From: Candidatus Ornithoclostridium excrementipullorum
GTDB taxonomy: Bacteria > Bacillota > Clostridia > Christensenellales > UBA3700
Length of the DNA stretch: 59,160 nt
Reading direction: 5' to 3'
Assembly: GCA_018716085.1 (NCBI GenBank)
Contig: DVKK01000042.1
Coordinates: 1-59,160 of the forward strand
The translations under genes and the position numbers were made by a program. Under the pieces are notes generated by a model that worked only from the letters and a program-made list of their open reading frames with translations, was not told where the DNA came from and ran no database searches. The first letter of the stretch is position 1. Each line of letters opens with the position of its first letter. Shown here one piece after another: positions 15,003 to 23,751 of the stretch.

Positions 15003-15040
15003 ACGAAAAAATATCCGACGCTGCAAAGCCGCGTCGGATA
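15003..15040 (-). terminator. Terminator of the PI-PLC-like gene
   Basis: Minus-strand stem TATCCGACGC (15031-15040) with GCGTCGGATA (15012-15021), loop of nine bases, then ATTTTTTC. Confidence 0.85.
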
Positions 15041-15063
15041 CGTCTGCGATATATCGACTTTTT

Positions 15064-16095
15064 TCAGTTCTCGGTCACGATGCCGTATGCCGAGGTAAAT
15101 TCTTCCGCCCTGTCCTCGGATATGAGCCCCTTTGCGTAATTGAGTTCCAGAATGGCTTTCATGGTGTCGGAAGCGGGAGTGTCGCTGCCGATGTCGTCGT
15201 CGACGGCAAAATCGCGCATGACTATGTTGAGCGCGGCAAGTCTGTCCGCGTTTTCGGGAAGCAGCAGTCCGCGAAGATATCCGTTCGCCTTTCCTCGGAA
15301 CAGCGCCTCCGCCTCTTCGAGCCATCCCGTCGCCGTGATCTGCGACTGCAAAACGAACAGTCTGCTGCCGCTTCTGGTATCCAGGTAGACGTCGAATTGA
15401 TCTATCAATGCCTGCGAACCCGTTTCGTAAGCGGTACGCTGTACGTTGTGAACGCTCCTCTCATAGTCCGATTGCAGAGAAGAACTCCTCTCGTAAAGGA
15501 AATCGTTCTGCGCGCACTTTTCCGCCGTGCGGTAGACGATCACGATGTTTTTGCCCCACCCGCGCATCTGTCCGAGTGTCACCGTAGAAGGATCGGAAGC
15601 GAGCTCTTTCGTCAGCACTCTTCCGCGGGATACCAACCCGTTTTCCAACGCCGCTATCACGGCGTCTTCGGTCGCGCTCCACGTATGCTGAAAGTCGAGG
15701 ATGACTATCTCGGACGGATTTTGTTCGACAAAAGCGTTGATGTCGTCAACGGCTTCGTCCAACGTGATCATCTGAGGCGAGGCCACGAATCCGCCGTCCG
15801 AATCGCCGTGCACGAACGTGAGTTTCCCTCGCACTTCGGTGACTCTGCAATCGAAGTAGCGGACGCCTCCTTCCAGCATCGCGGCAAAGTCGCTGTTCTG
15901 CGTTCGCGAGATATCCGACTGTTCCGCAGTGCCGGCATCGTGCGCTCCCAGCATGACTATCTGTCCCAACGCCGCGTCGTCCTTTATGTATTCCATATAG
16001 CCTCCGTAATCCGGCTCGTCCGAACATGCTGTCAAAGTGGTGAACGACAGCGCCGCCAACACTACTGCCGCCGCCGTCAAAGCGATCTTTTTCAT
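15064..16095 (-). CDS. PI-PLC X-domain-like lipoprotein
   Basis: This 343-residue secreted lipoprotein resembles bacterial phosphatidylinositol-specific phospholipase C, which cleaves phosphatidylinositol by acid-base catalysis with two histidines. A signal peptide ends in a TLTAC lipobox. The TIM-barrel motifs LGAHDAGT (first His, about residue 52) and FVHGDSDGG (second His) are present, with ILDFQH further on. I start at 16095, five bases after GGAGG, not at the GTG two codons earlier. It is monocistronic, with its own terminator. Real substrate unknown; many bacterial homologues are not tested on phosphoinositides. Confidence 0.82.
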   Translation of the reverse strand: MKKIALTAAAVVLAALSFTTLTACSDEPDYGGYMEYIKDDAALGQIVMLGAHDAGTAEQSDISRTQNSDFAAMLEGGVRYFDCRVTEVRGKLTFVHGDSDGGFVASPQMITLDEAVDDINAFVEQNPSEIVILDFQHTWSATEDAVIAALENGLVSRGRVLTKELASDPSTVTLGQMRGWGKNIVIVYRTAEKCAQNDFLYERSSSLQSDYERSVHNVQRTAYETGSQALIDQFDVYLDTRSGSRLFVLQSQITATGWLEEAEALFRGKANGYLRGLLLPENADRLAALNIVMRDFAVDDDIGSDTPASDTMKAILELNYAKGLISEDRAEEFTSAYGIVTEN

Positions 16096-16279
16096 ACGCA
16101 CCTCCTCGCCGCCTCCGTCGGACGGCGCCGTCTTTCTTTTTTATTGTCCCTGCGCCCGTAAAACGCGAAGGTTTCTTTTATATACGACGATAATTTCGTT
16201 CCGCCGTTTTGCCGCGCTTATCGTAAATTTCGGGCGGCGGACAAATAGGATACGCGCCCGAAAGCCGCCCGGCAAGCCT

Positions 16280-16807
16280 TTATTTTTTGTCTTCGCTATC
16301 CCGCCGTTTGACCGTCATCCCGCAATACGGGCATACGACCGCGTCTGCGGTCCACTCGAGAGGAGCGTTGCAGTTGGGACATTTCCCGACGTCCACGAAG
16401 CCGCGCGTGCGGGGCTTTTTGACGCTGTCTTTGATGTTCCCGTCCTTGTCGACGGTGTATCCTTTGAGGCAGCCGTGCGATATCAGCCAATCCACGGACG
16501 CACGTACGGTCTTGTCCCTTTTGCCCAAGTGCTGAGCGATCGCCTCTATCGTATCGATATCTTCCTCTTCTATCGCCGCGAGAGTGGAAGAATATCCCGC
16601 CTTCGACGCGTATTGAGTCCATGCCACCGGCGCGCCGTAAAAACCGAGCACGACCAGCACGATACCTATGACCATCACCGCCGTGATCCCGTTGGTCGCG
16701 CCGAGCACGATCATGGGGATGCCCGCGACGAGTCCGACCGACAGCGCCACCGCAACGGCGAGGCCTTTGTTCTTTATCTTTTTCAGATTCTTGGCGTTTT
16801 CACTCAT
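16280..16807 (-). CDS. Membrane protein with winged-helix-like and zinc-ribbon domains
   Basis: The 175-residue product has two adjacent N-terminal membrane segments (about 15-37 and 41-62), then a cytoplasmic helical region (DIDTIEAIAQHLGKRDKTVRA) resembling a winged helix, and a C-terminal zinc ribbon with CPNC and CPYC. I do not recognise a named family. The layout suggests a membrane-tethered regulator or adaptor, which is inference. It follows the nitroreductase gene by 11 bases and probably shares its promoter. Confidence 0.75.
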   Translation of the reverse strand: MSENAKNLKKIKNKGLAVAVALSVGLVAGIPMIVLGATNGITAVMVIGIVLVVLGFYGAPVAWTQYASKAGYSSTLAAIEEEDIDTIEAIAQHLGKRDKTVRASVDWLISHGCLKGYTVDKDGNIKDSVKKPRTRGFVDVGKCPNCNAPLEWTADAVVCPYCGMTVKRRDSEDKK

Positions 16808-16818
16808 AGACTTCTCCG

Positions 16819-17346
16819 TTATTTATCCAAAAATACCGCCTTTTCGGCGAAAGGTTTGCGTTTTTTCGGCCGCGGTCCGTCGGCGGGATATCCCAGCGCA
16901 ACGATCAGCCGCACTTTTTCTCCGCTCCCGAGAGGCAGAAGTTTCGCTATCTTCGTCGCCTGCAGCCATCCGATTATGCAGGTGCCCAGTCCCAGTTCGG
17001 TCGCGCGCAGACAGAGCGAGCCTATCGCGAAGCCGAGATCGTTTGCGGAAAAATCCTGGTCCTTTATCTTATCGGCGGCCTTGTCCGTCAGCGACGGCTT
17101 TGCCGTAACGACGATGAGCACCGGAGCCTTGTCCGTGAATCCGTTCGCGCCGAACAACTGCGTGTATCCCGCCACGGCGTTTTTGAGCTCGCCCTTGGTC
17201 ACGTAAAATTTCCACGGCTGCTTGTTGCACGCGGACGGCGCCAACAGCGCGCATTCCAGACAATCGCGTATGAGCGAGTCGTCTACGTCGTCCGACCTGT
17301 AAGCCCTGCAACTGTATCTGCTCTCTATCGCATTCCTGACGTCCAT
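16819..17346 (-). CDS. Nitroreductase-family protein
   Basis: This 175-residue flavoprotein of the nitroreductase fold would use FMN and NAD(P)H to reduce nitro, quinone or similar compounds in the cytoplasm. The N-terminus ESRYSCRAYRSDDVDD is the typical FMN-binding start (SRxSxRxY/F), followed by APSACNKQPWKF. The start at 17346 follows GGGAGGG; the frame extends upstream but only past the promoter. It heads a two-gene unit with the zinc-ribbon membrane protein and is divergent from a MATE exporter. Substrate unknown. Confidence 0.88.
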   Translation of the reverse strand: MDVRNAIESRYSCRAYRSDDVDDSLIRDCLECALLAPSACNKQPWKFYVTKGELKNAVAGYTQLFGANGFTDKAPVLIVVTAKPSLTDKAADKIKDQDFSANDLGFAIGSLCLRATELGLGTCIIGWLQATKIAKLLPLGSGEKVRLIVALGYPADGPRPKKRKPFAEKAVFLDK

Positions 17347-17408
17347 TATCCCTCCCCGTGCCGCAGTCCCGTAAGACGACGCGGTACCCACAGTTATTTT
17401 ACGATACA

Positions 17409-17437
17409 AGTATACCAAAACGCGCGAGGTTTAGCAA
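17409..17437 (-). promoter_or_regulatory. Promoter of the nitroreductase unit
   Basis: TTGCTA (17432-17437), 17 bases, TATACT (17409-17414), with a TGG extended -10. Confidence 0.75.
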
Positions 17438-17440
17438 CCG

Positions 17441-17469
17441 TTGACAAAATTCAGATGCGGGAATATACT
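17441..17469 (+). promoter_or_regulatory. Promoter of the MATE exporter
   Basis: TTGACA (17441-17446), 17 bases, TATACT (17464-17469). It is divergent from the nitroreductase promoter, with only three bases between the two -35 boxes. Confidence 0.8.
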
Positions 17470-17502
17470 GTAAGAACGGATTTTCGCCGAAAAAGAGGAG
17501 AA

Positions 17503-18939
17503 ATGCGAACTTCGCTGTCGGAAAAGGAAAAATATCTATTCGAAACCGCGCCCGTGCCCAAAGCGGTCGCGGCACTCGTCATACCCACGGTAGTCAGTCA
17601 GCTGATCACGATCGTCTACAATCTCGCGGACACGTTTTTCGTCGGCAGGCTCGGCGACGAAACGATGGTGGCGGCGATCACCCTGTGTCTTCCGATATTC
17701 ATGCTGCTCACGGCGACGGCGAATCTGTTCGGCATAGGCGGCGCGTCGGTGATGTCGCGCGCTCTCGGCGCGGGCGACGGCGATAAGGCTCGGCGTGCGG
17801 CAAGTTTCGCTATATGGGGATCCGTGATCGCCGCGGCGGTCGTAGCGGTCGTGTTCGCGGCGTTCGAAACTCCGCTCTTGACCGCCTTCGGCGCGGAAGG
17901 CATGAGATTGGAATATGCGGGCGACTACCTGATGTACACCGTTGTAGGCGGCGCTGTCCCGACGGTCCTCTCATCCGTGCTCGCACATCTCGTACGCGCC
18001 GAGGGCAAAGCCGCTCATGCAGGTATCGGGCTGTCGCTCGGCGGACTGCTGAACGTCGCGCTCGACCCCCTGTTCATCTTCGATCAAGGGCTGGGCATGG
18101 GCGTAAGCGGCGCGGCTTTGGCAACGCTGCTGTCCAACATCGCAAGCGCGGTCTATTTTGCGGCGGTCGTACTGTCGTCGAAAAACTCGGTCGTGACTTT
18201 CCGTCGCGTAAAAGGCGCTTTCGGTCGGGCGGTTTCCCTCAACGTACTGTCGATAGGGCTGCCCGCCTGTATGATGTCGCTGATGACCACCTGCTCCAAT
18301 CTGACGGTCAATTACCTCATGGCGGCATACGGCGACGCCGCGATCGCGGGGATAGGCGTGGCAAAACGCATCAATATGGCTTCGTTCGCGATCACGCAGG
18401 GCATCACGCAGGGGACGCTCCCGCTTATCGGCTACAATTTTTCGGCGGGCAATTCGCGGCGTATGCGCGGCACGGTCGTATTCATGACCGCGTGCACGCT
18501 CGGATTCGCTTTGATCTCCCTTACCGTCTCGCTCTGTATCCCCGAGCAGCTTATCCGCGCGTTCATCGACGACGACCCGTCCGTGGAATACGGGGCGCGC
18601 TTCCTGCGCATTATCTGTTACGCGGTGGTATCGGCGGCGATAGGCTTCGTCGCGATGACGGTATTTCAGGCCACGGGCAAAAAAGTCCGCGCGACCGTTT
18701 TGTCCGTGCTGCGCAAAGGCGGACTCGATATCCCTTTGATGTTCATACTCGATCCGATATTCCCCGCAACGGGCATCGCGATGGCAACGCCGATCGCCGA
18801 CTATACCGCGGCTTTCGTCGCGATCGTACTCCTCGTTCATTTTTTCAGTACGCAGCGTAAACGCGCCGACTTATTTCCGTCCGCCGCTCCTTCCGATACC
18901 GCCGAAAAACCCGATACGTATCCGCAAAACCGAAAATAA
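17503..18939 (+). CDS. MATE-family multidrug/cation exporter
   Basis: This 478-residue integral membrane protein has about twelve hydrophobic segments in two homologous halves, as in MATE exporters that use Na+ or H+ gradients to expel organic cations. The N-terminal PKAVAALVIPTVVSQLITIV and DTFFVGRLGDETMVAAI are family hallmarks. The start at 17503 follows GAGGAG and fits the promoter at 17441-17469; an upstream ATG at 17455 would overlap the promoter. The substrate is not deducible, though divergence from a nitroreductase gene hints at a shared stress response. Confidence 0.92.
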   Translation: MRTSLSEKEKYLFETAPVPKAVAALVIPTVVSQLITIVYNLADTFFVGRLGDETMVAAITLCLPIFMLLTATANLFGIGGASVMSRALGAGDGDKARRAASFAIWGSVIAAAVVAVVFAAFETPLLTAFGAEGMRLEYAGDYLMYTVVGGAVPTVLSSVLAHLVRAEGKAAHAGIGLSLGGLLNVALDPLFIFDQGLGMGVSGAALATLLSNIASAVYFAAVVLSSKNSVVTFRRVKGAFGRAVSLNVLSIGLPACMMSLMTTCSNLTVNYLMAAYGDAAIAGIGVAKRINMASFAITQGITQGTLPLIGYNFSAGNSRRMRGTVVFMTACTLGFALISLTVSLCIPEQLIRAFIDDDPSVEYGARFLRIICYAVVSAAIGFVAMTVFQATGKKVRATVLSVLRKGGLDIPLMFILDPIFPATGIAMATPIADYTAAFVAIVLLVHFFSTQRKRADLFPSAAPSDTAEKPDTYPQNRK

Positions 18940-18976
18940 CAAATCGCCGCGCATAAGCGCGACGATTTGCCGAAAA
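18936..18976. terminator. Bidirectional terminator between MATE and surface-protein genes
   Basis: AAATCGCCGCGC and GCGCGACGATTT arms around ATAA. T-runs on either strand are modest. It serves convergent genes. Confidence 0.65.
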
Positions 18977-18996
18977 AACACGATCACCTTTTCAGA

Positions 18997-21900
18997 TCAG
19001 CTTCCTTGATAGCCGTTTTTCCCCGGCTGACCAGCCTCTCCCTTACGTTCGTTCCCCCATATGGTATAACTCGGCGTTCCGGCCGAACCTCCCGAGCCTC
19101 CGGTTCCGCCGTTGCCCGGAGTGCCATCTTTCTCAATCAATGTCCCGTTGTTTTCGATCCTACCGGCATACAGGGCAATACCGGCGCCTCCGCCGTTACC
19201 TCCGTCGCCGCCGTCGCCGCCGTTGCCGGGATTTACGGTAGTGACGCCAAGAGAACCGTTTTTCCCGGGGCCTCCTTTGCCTCCGTCGCCGCCGTTTCCG
19301 CCGTCAGCGCCGTTGCCTCCTTTACAATAGAGCGAAGCTCCTGTTTGGATGACCAAAGTTCCTTGATATCTGACTCCGTATGCACCGCTCGCTCCGAGCC
19401 AACCGTCTTCGCCGTCGCCGCCGTCCGTGCCGATATTTTCGGAATTGTCCACCCCGTCTTTACCGTTATACACTCCAAAACCGTTGCCTCCGTAAACTTC
19501 CACATTTTCGGCTCCCACAGTCATATACCCTTTCGAGGTACCTCCCTCTATACCGGCAGACATCAAAACGTTTTCATGCGCTGCGTAAACCCAATAGTCG
19601 CCTCCTTTTATGACAAAGTTTTTTCCGAGCAGCGTCAGATCATTGTTGACCTTGACGGCAGGATTTCCGTTTATTACCGAAACTTCTCCTGCTTCCAGCG
19701 TTACATTGTTGTATGAGTACAGCTCGAGATCGGGACATTGAGACGCGTCTACTGCGCTTGTGCTGTTTGTCGCCGTCATGGAGATATTATTGAAATTTAT
19801 GACTAGCGGAGTCGTACGAGCCTCTATCTCTATCTCAGTGTCCTTCCATGACGAACCTCCTCCGTAGAAGGTCACTTCGCAGACATTGGTTGCAATGACA
19901 AAATGGCAGTCTCTTTGAGTTATTCCTCCCGTACAATCCACATATGCGACGCCGATTGAGGTATCTATGTTTATTCTCGATATATCTCTCGCCGTGTACG
20001 TGTCCCTGCTCGTGGCGTAACTCAAAGCGGCGTTTATCTTTACGCCGTCCGTCGCGCTGAAATATTTATCGATCCCGAGCGATGCGGCATTGAGCGCGGA
20101 GATTTTTTTGCCGTCATAAGTCCAATTATCGAACCTCCAGCCTCTGACGTATATCGATTTCAGCGGGACGCTCCCGTCCGCGACCGTATAGGACGACGGA
20201 TTTCCTCCGTTGTCATTCGGATAGGAGATCAAAACCGTTACCGGAGTTTTTTCGAGCGTCAGAGCGACGGTCACGGCTCTGTCTCCTTCGGTCCAGAAAT
20301 CGGTCAGATCTTCTTTATCGATCTTTCCGCCGAGGGGATACGACGTCTTTTTGTTGTCGTTGACAAACCTGAACAGCACGTTGTAACCTTTATATCCGCT
20401 GGCGCCGTATCCGTACGCTTCTATCGTACTTGCTATCGTATAGCCGTCCGAGCTTACGGAATATGTATTACCGTTGATCTGCACGCTGTACGCGACTTCC
20501 TTCGTTGACGCCACAAGGCGTACGCCGGTGCAATCGGGCACTCCGTCCCCGTCCGTATCCAAATTATACTCGCTGCCAATACCGGGAGTGAGATCGACGA
20601 GAGCGCTTCCCTCCGCGAACGATACAACCGAATTATCGGAGAGCTTCCATCCCGTGAGATAATACAGGGATTCGTCCTCCAAGCCGAACGCTATTTCGGG
20701 AAACGCCGATGTGACCTGCTCCCCGTAAGATATCTTTATCCCGTAAGCCACGTCGTCATTCGTCGGATAAGGCGGTATGAATTCGGCAAGATACGTTTCG
20801 ATCTGCCACACGGGCGTAAACTCGTAATGATCGACTCCTCCCTCAACGCCTGTCTTTTCATATGTGAACGTTTTGAGAAAGTATCCCTGTTTCTTGCCCT
20901 CGGGCAAGGATACGTATGCCGATTTAAGATTGATCAGCTGATCTATAAGATCTCCTTCTATGTAAACGCCTTGGGGCTCGTTGCCGACGAGTTCTTCACC
21001 CGTCCACCATTTGGACGACAGATCATCGAAATTTATCTCCATCACAACGGCGCGCAATGTCCATGTAGCTTCGAGCGACAGCGAATCTTCGAGCAATACG
21101 TCAAGGCTGTCGCCGTTCTCATTCGTATACAGCACATTGCCGACCGCCCAACCGTTAAAGTCGTATCTCTCCTTGGTCGGTACCGGCAGAGAGAAAGTCT
21201 TGCCATAGTAATAGGTCTGTCCGCTGTTGTCGGAGTATATATTTCCGTCGACGTACAATGTTATCGGGACCTCCTGCAAATATTCGCTCACGGTCAGAGT
21301 ATAGGTGCCGGAGTTCCGAACCACTATATAATAAGTTCCTGCGTCAAGCAGATATCCGTGATCGAGCGGCACGGGATACATATTAGAGTTATAGACCGAA
21401 AGCTCGTTGGACGGATAAACGGACAATCCCACACGCAGAGGTCCGTCTGCGGTGAAAGCAAAGGTCTCGCTTCTACCTCCCGTAACGGACAGAGGCGTCT
21501 CGAACTCTACCGTCGTGCCGTGCGGCATCAACGAGAACGTTCCTCCTTTGTTCAGTTTGACAAAAGTATACACGTTGCTTTCATACATCAGTACTCTGTC
21601 TGTATTTTGCGACAGCAAGACGCCGTTCTCGAATACGTCGTAACTGCCTCCGTCGAGACTGTAATTCGCGTCGGCGCGAGCCGTATGCGTAAAGATATCG
21701 TTGAACCCGTCCGAGCATTCGAACACCTCTCCCATCACGGTCACGGGCGTTTTCACGCTCTCCGAAAAATCCACGGCGAGTACACCGTCGTCAATGTTGT
21801 TCTCGGACAGCACATAAGCGCTCGTCCCCTGCGCGAGATAATACCCGATCGTTTCCTCTTTCAACTGAGCGCCGTGCACATCGACTATTTCGGAATATTC

Positions 21901-23736
21901 GCCCTTGACCTCGTACAACTGCGAATATACCGAGTCATAGCGATAATACAACGGTACTCCCCTGTATCCGTTATCTCCGATATACAGATCGTTTCCGACA
22001 GACAGTTCGACTCGGGCAGGAGCATCGGTCTTGTTGACGCAGATCAGATAGTATCTTTCGTTTGCCGCCATCGGATAATTCACCACAAGTTTGTCTCCGC
22101 TCTTCACGGCTTTGCCGCATATATCGAGCTGCCTATCGGCAATATACAGATCAAAATCGTCTATATCCGCCGCAGACGTCAATTCTATTACGGGATTGCA
22201 ATCCTGAGAATTGATATACAGATGGTAAGATACCCCTGTATCTATCTCGCATTCCTCCCCGACGGAGATCCCCTGCTCCCGCCATATGTAAACGCCCGAA
22301 AACAAACATTCTCCTCCGAAATCTGACGTTGTGTATACGGGTTGCTCCCTGTTGTCGCCGGTAAAATCCTCATCGGAAGGATGAATAATTATTTGATAGT
22401 CTTCTTCACATTTCAAATAATAAAAGCCATCGACTCCCTTTTGTATGCCTTCAATGTTAAGTTCATACCCTTCGGGACATCCGAATCCGTAAAGGCCGCT
22501 CTTGTCGGGTCTGAATTTAAGCACGCGTCCTCCCACAAGCGGAACGCCGTTGTATCCGTCGGAGAGCGCGAACGTCTGTCCGTCAAAGTCCATTTGTTCG
22601 CACTCCACAATGTTTTCCGTCATATTGAACAGCGTCTGTGCGCCGAGCGTCGATATTGTTTTTGGCGCTTCCAAAGCAGAGTGTTTCTTGATAGGGATCT
22701 CCATATAATTATAGATAAAATATCTCGCAAAATCGGGATTGTTTATCCTGAAAAATACCTCAACATAATCGCCGACGTCCAAATATTCGTTTTCGGCATT
22801 GGCCTTGGTTATATTGATGCTCTTGTTCAAATGTCCGTATTTCACTATCTGCCCTTCAGGCGTCATGGGGAAAGACTTTCTGCCGTGATTGTTTGCCGAA
22901 CTTACCGTCTTGTACGTAAACGAATCTACCACTTCCAGAACCGACGTTGCCAGACTGTACGCCATATTCAACTTGGATACCGCTTTGATCGTCGCGGTAG
23001 TGGTTTCGAACGCCTGTTCTATCATATCGGGATACATACCAGCCACTTCGATGACCGCGTCGCCCGACGCGCTGACCGGGTCGCCCTGTTCCAGCAAAGT
23101 CACGTCTCCGTCGTAATTAGCCTCTACGAAAAAAGCGCCCGTCATGTCTGCGTTAAACTCTCCCGAAAGATTGTCCACCTGCCCGTCCGCATCGTATATC
23201 GTTGAGCTGAAGAACGGTATCCCGAGCAACAGCGTCTCCGGATCATCCATAGGATTGATCCCTAACGCCGTCTTGGTATATGCCTTTCTATATACGACTT
23301 CGATTCTGACGCTATACTCCGTCGTATCTGTAAACTCACTATTGTGATAGATCTCAAACAGCAGTACGCGGTTTATCCACCAGTTTATGTCCAACACAAA
23401 GCCGTAATTTACCCCGAGAAAGGATATCACCGCGGAGTCCGAACCTATCGAACCGAACAACTCCGTAGGGACGTACTGCCAGAGATTATCCTCGTTGATA
23501 AGATCGGGATTATCCGATAAACCGTCCGGCAATTCCTTGTCATTAAATCTTGACAGATCGGACACAACGCCGTCATGCTCCACTATATAAGGAGTTATAT
23601 TTTTCTCCTGCGATTCTTCCGCGATCACTACTGTCGGCGCCGTCGAAAAAGCGACGGCGCACAACAGGACCGTCAGCAAGAGCAATATCATTGCCATGCC
23701 CGACTTTGCTTTTGTGCTTCTTTGTTTTGTCGTCAT
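18997..23736 (-). CDS. Giant secreted surface protein with InlB-type repeats and Gly-rich C-terminus
   Basis: The 1579-residue protein starts with a signal peptide (hydrophobic stretch 15-33, cleavage near VIAEE). The N-terminal part has beta-rich domains resembling pre-peptidase C-terminal modules. Around residues 860-940 an InlB/Listeria-Bacteroides-type repeat ends in YDFNGWAVGN, and a similar one (RGWRFDNWTYDGKKIS) lies near 1210. A single DTDGDGVPD loop could bind calcium. The last 250 residues look like beta-helix turns passing into an irregular Gly/Asn/Asp-rich tail ending NGYQGS. There is no sortase motif, membrane anchor or dockerin pair, so retention at the surface is unexplained. 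It follows the upstream lipoprotein by 15 bases, with AAGGAGG before the ATG. Adhesion is a guess. Confidence 0.85.
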   Translation of the reverse strand: MTTKQRSTKAKSGMAMILLLLTVLLCAVAFSTAPTVVIAEESQEKNITPYIVEHDGVVSDLSRFNDKELPDGLSDNPDLINEDNLWQYVPTELFGSIGSDSAVISFLGVNYGFVLDINWWINRVLLFEIYHNSEFTDTTEYSVRIEVVYRKAYTKTALGINPMDDPETLLLGIPFFSSTIYDADGQVDNLSGEFNADMTGAFFVEANYDGDVTLLEQGDPVSASGDAVIEVAGMYPDMIEQAFETTTATIKAVSKLNMAYSLATSVLEVVDSFTYKTVSSANNHGRKSFPMTPEGQIVKYGHLNKSINITKANAENEYLDVGDYVEVFFRINNPDFARYFIYNYMEIPIKKHSALEAPKTISTLGAQTLFNMTENIVECEQMDFDGQTFALSDGYNGVPLVGGRVLKFRPDKSGLYGFGCPEGYELNIEGIQKGVDGFYYLKCEEDYQIIIHPSDEDFTGDNREQPVYTTSDFGGECLFSGVYIWREQGISVGEECEIDTGVSYHLYINSQDCNPVIELTSAADIDDFDLYIADRQLDICGKAVKSGDKLVVNYPMAANERYYLICVNKTDAPARVELSVGNDLYIGDNGYRGVPLYYRYDSVYSQLYEVKGEYSEIVDVHGAQLKEETIGYYLAQGTSAYVLSENNIDDGVLAVDFSESVKTPVTVMGEVFECSDGFNDIFTHTARADANYSLDGGSYDVFENGVLLSQNTDRVLMYESNVYTFVKLNKGGTFSLMPHGTTVEFETPLSVTGGRSETFAFTADGPLRVGLSVYPSNELSVYNSNMYPVPLDHGYLLDAGTYYIVVRNSGTYTLTVSEYLQEVPITLYVDGNIYSDNSGQTYYYGKTFSLPVPTKERYDFNGWAVGNVLYTNENGDSLDVLLEDSLSLEATWTLRAVVMEINFDDLSSKWWTGEELVGNEPQGVYIEGDLIDQLINLKSAYVSLPEGKKQGYFLKTFTYEKTGVEGGVDHYEFTPVWQIETYLAEFIPPYPTNDDVAYGIKISYGEQVTSAFPEIAFGLEDESLYYLTGWKLSDNSVVSFAEGSALVDLTPGIGSEYNLDTDGDGVPDCTGVRLVASTKEVAYSVQINGNTYSVSSDGYTIASTIEAYGYGASGYKGYNVLFRFVNDNKKTSYPLGGKIDKEDLTDFWTEGDRAVTVALTLEKTPVTVLISYPNDNGGNPSSYTVADGSVPLKSIYVRGWRFDNWTYDGKKISALNAASLGIDKYFSATDGVKINAALSYATSRDTYTARDISRINIDTSIGVAYVDCTGGITQRDCHFVIATNVCEVTFYGGGSSWKDTEIEIEARTTPLVINFNNISMTATNSTSAVDASQCPDLELYSYNNVTLEAGEVSVINGNPAVKVNNDLTLLGKNFVIKGGDYWVYAAHENVLMSAGIEGGTSKGYMTVGAENVEVYGGNGFGVYNGKDGVDNSENIGTDGGDGEDGWLGASGAYGVRYQGTLVIQTGASLYCKGGNGADGGNGGDGGKGGPGKNGSLGVTTVNPGNGGDGGDGGNGGGAGIALYAGRIENNGTLIEKDGTPGNGGTGGSGGSAGTPSYTIWGNERKGEAGQPGKNGYQGS

Positions 23737-23751
23737 ACGTATACCTCCTTC

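Noticed and set aside
19060..19430. Collagen-like Gly-X-Y domain in the surface protein
   Set aside because: The Gly pattern is irregular (GGNGGDGGKGG), without a sustained three-residue period.
20520..20580. Dockerin domain
   Set aside because: Only one DTDGDGVPD loop is present; dockerins need a pair with helices between.
20827..22326. Plus-strand ORF of 499 codons
   Set aside because: Antisense to the giant surface protein; composition is that of a shadow frame.
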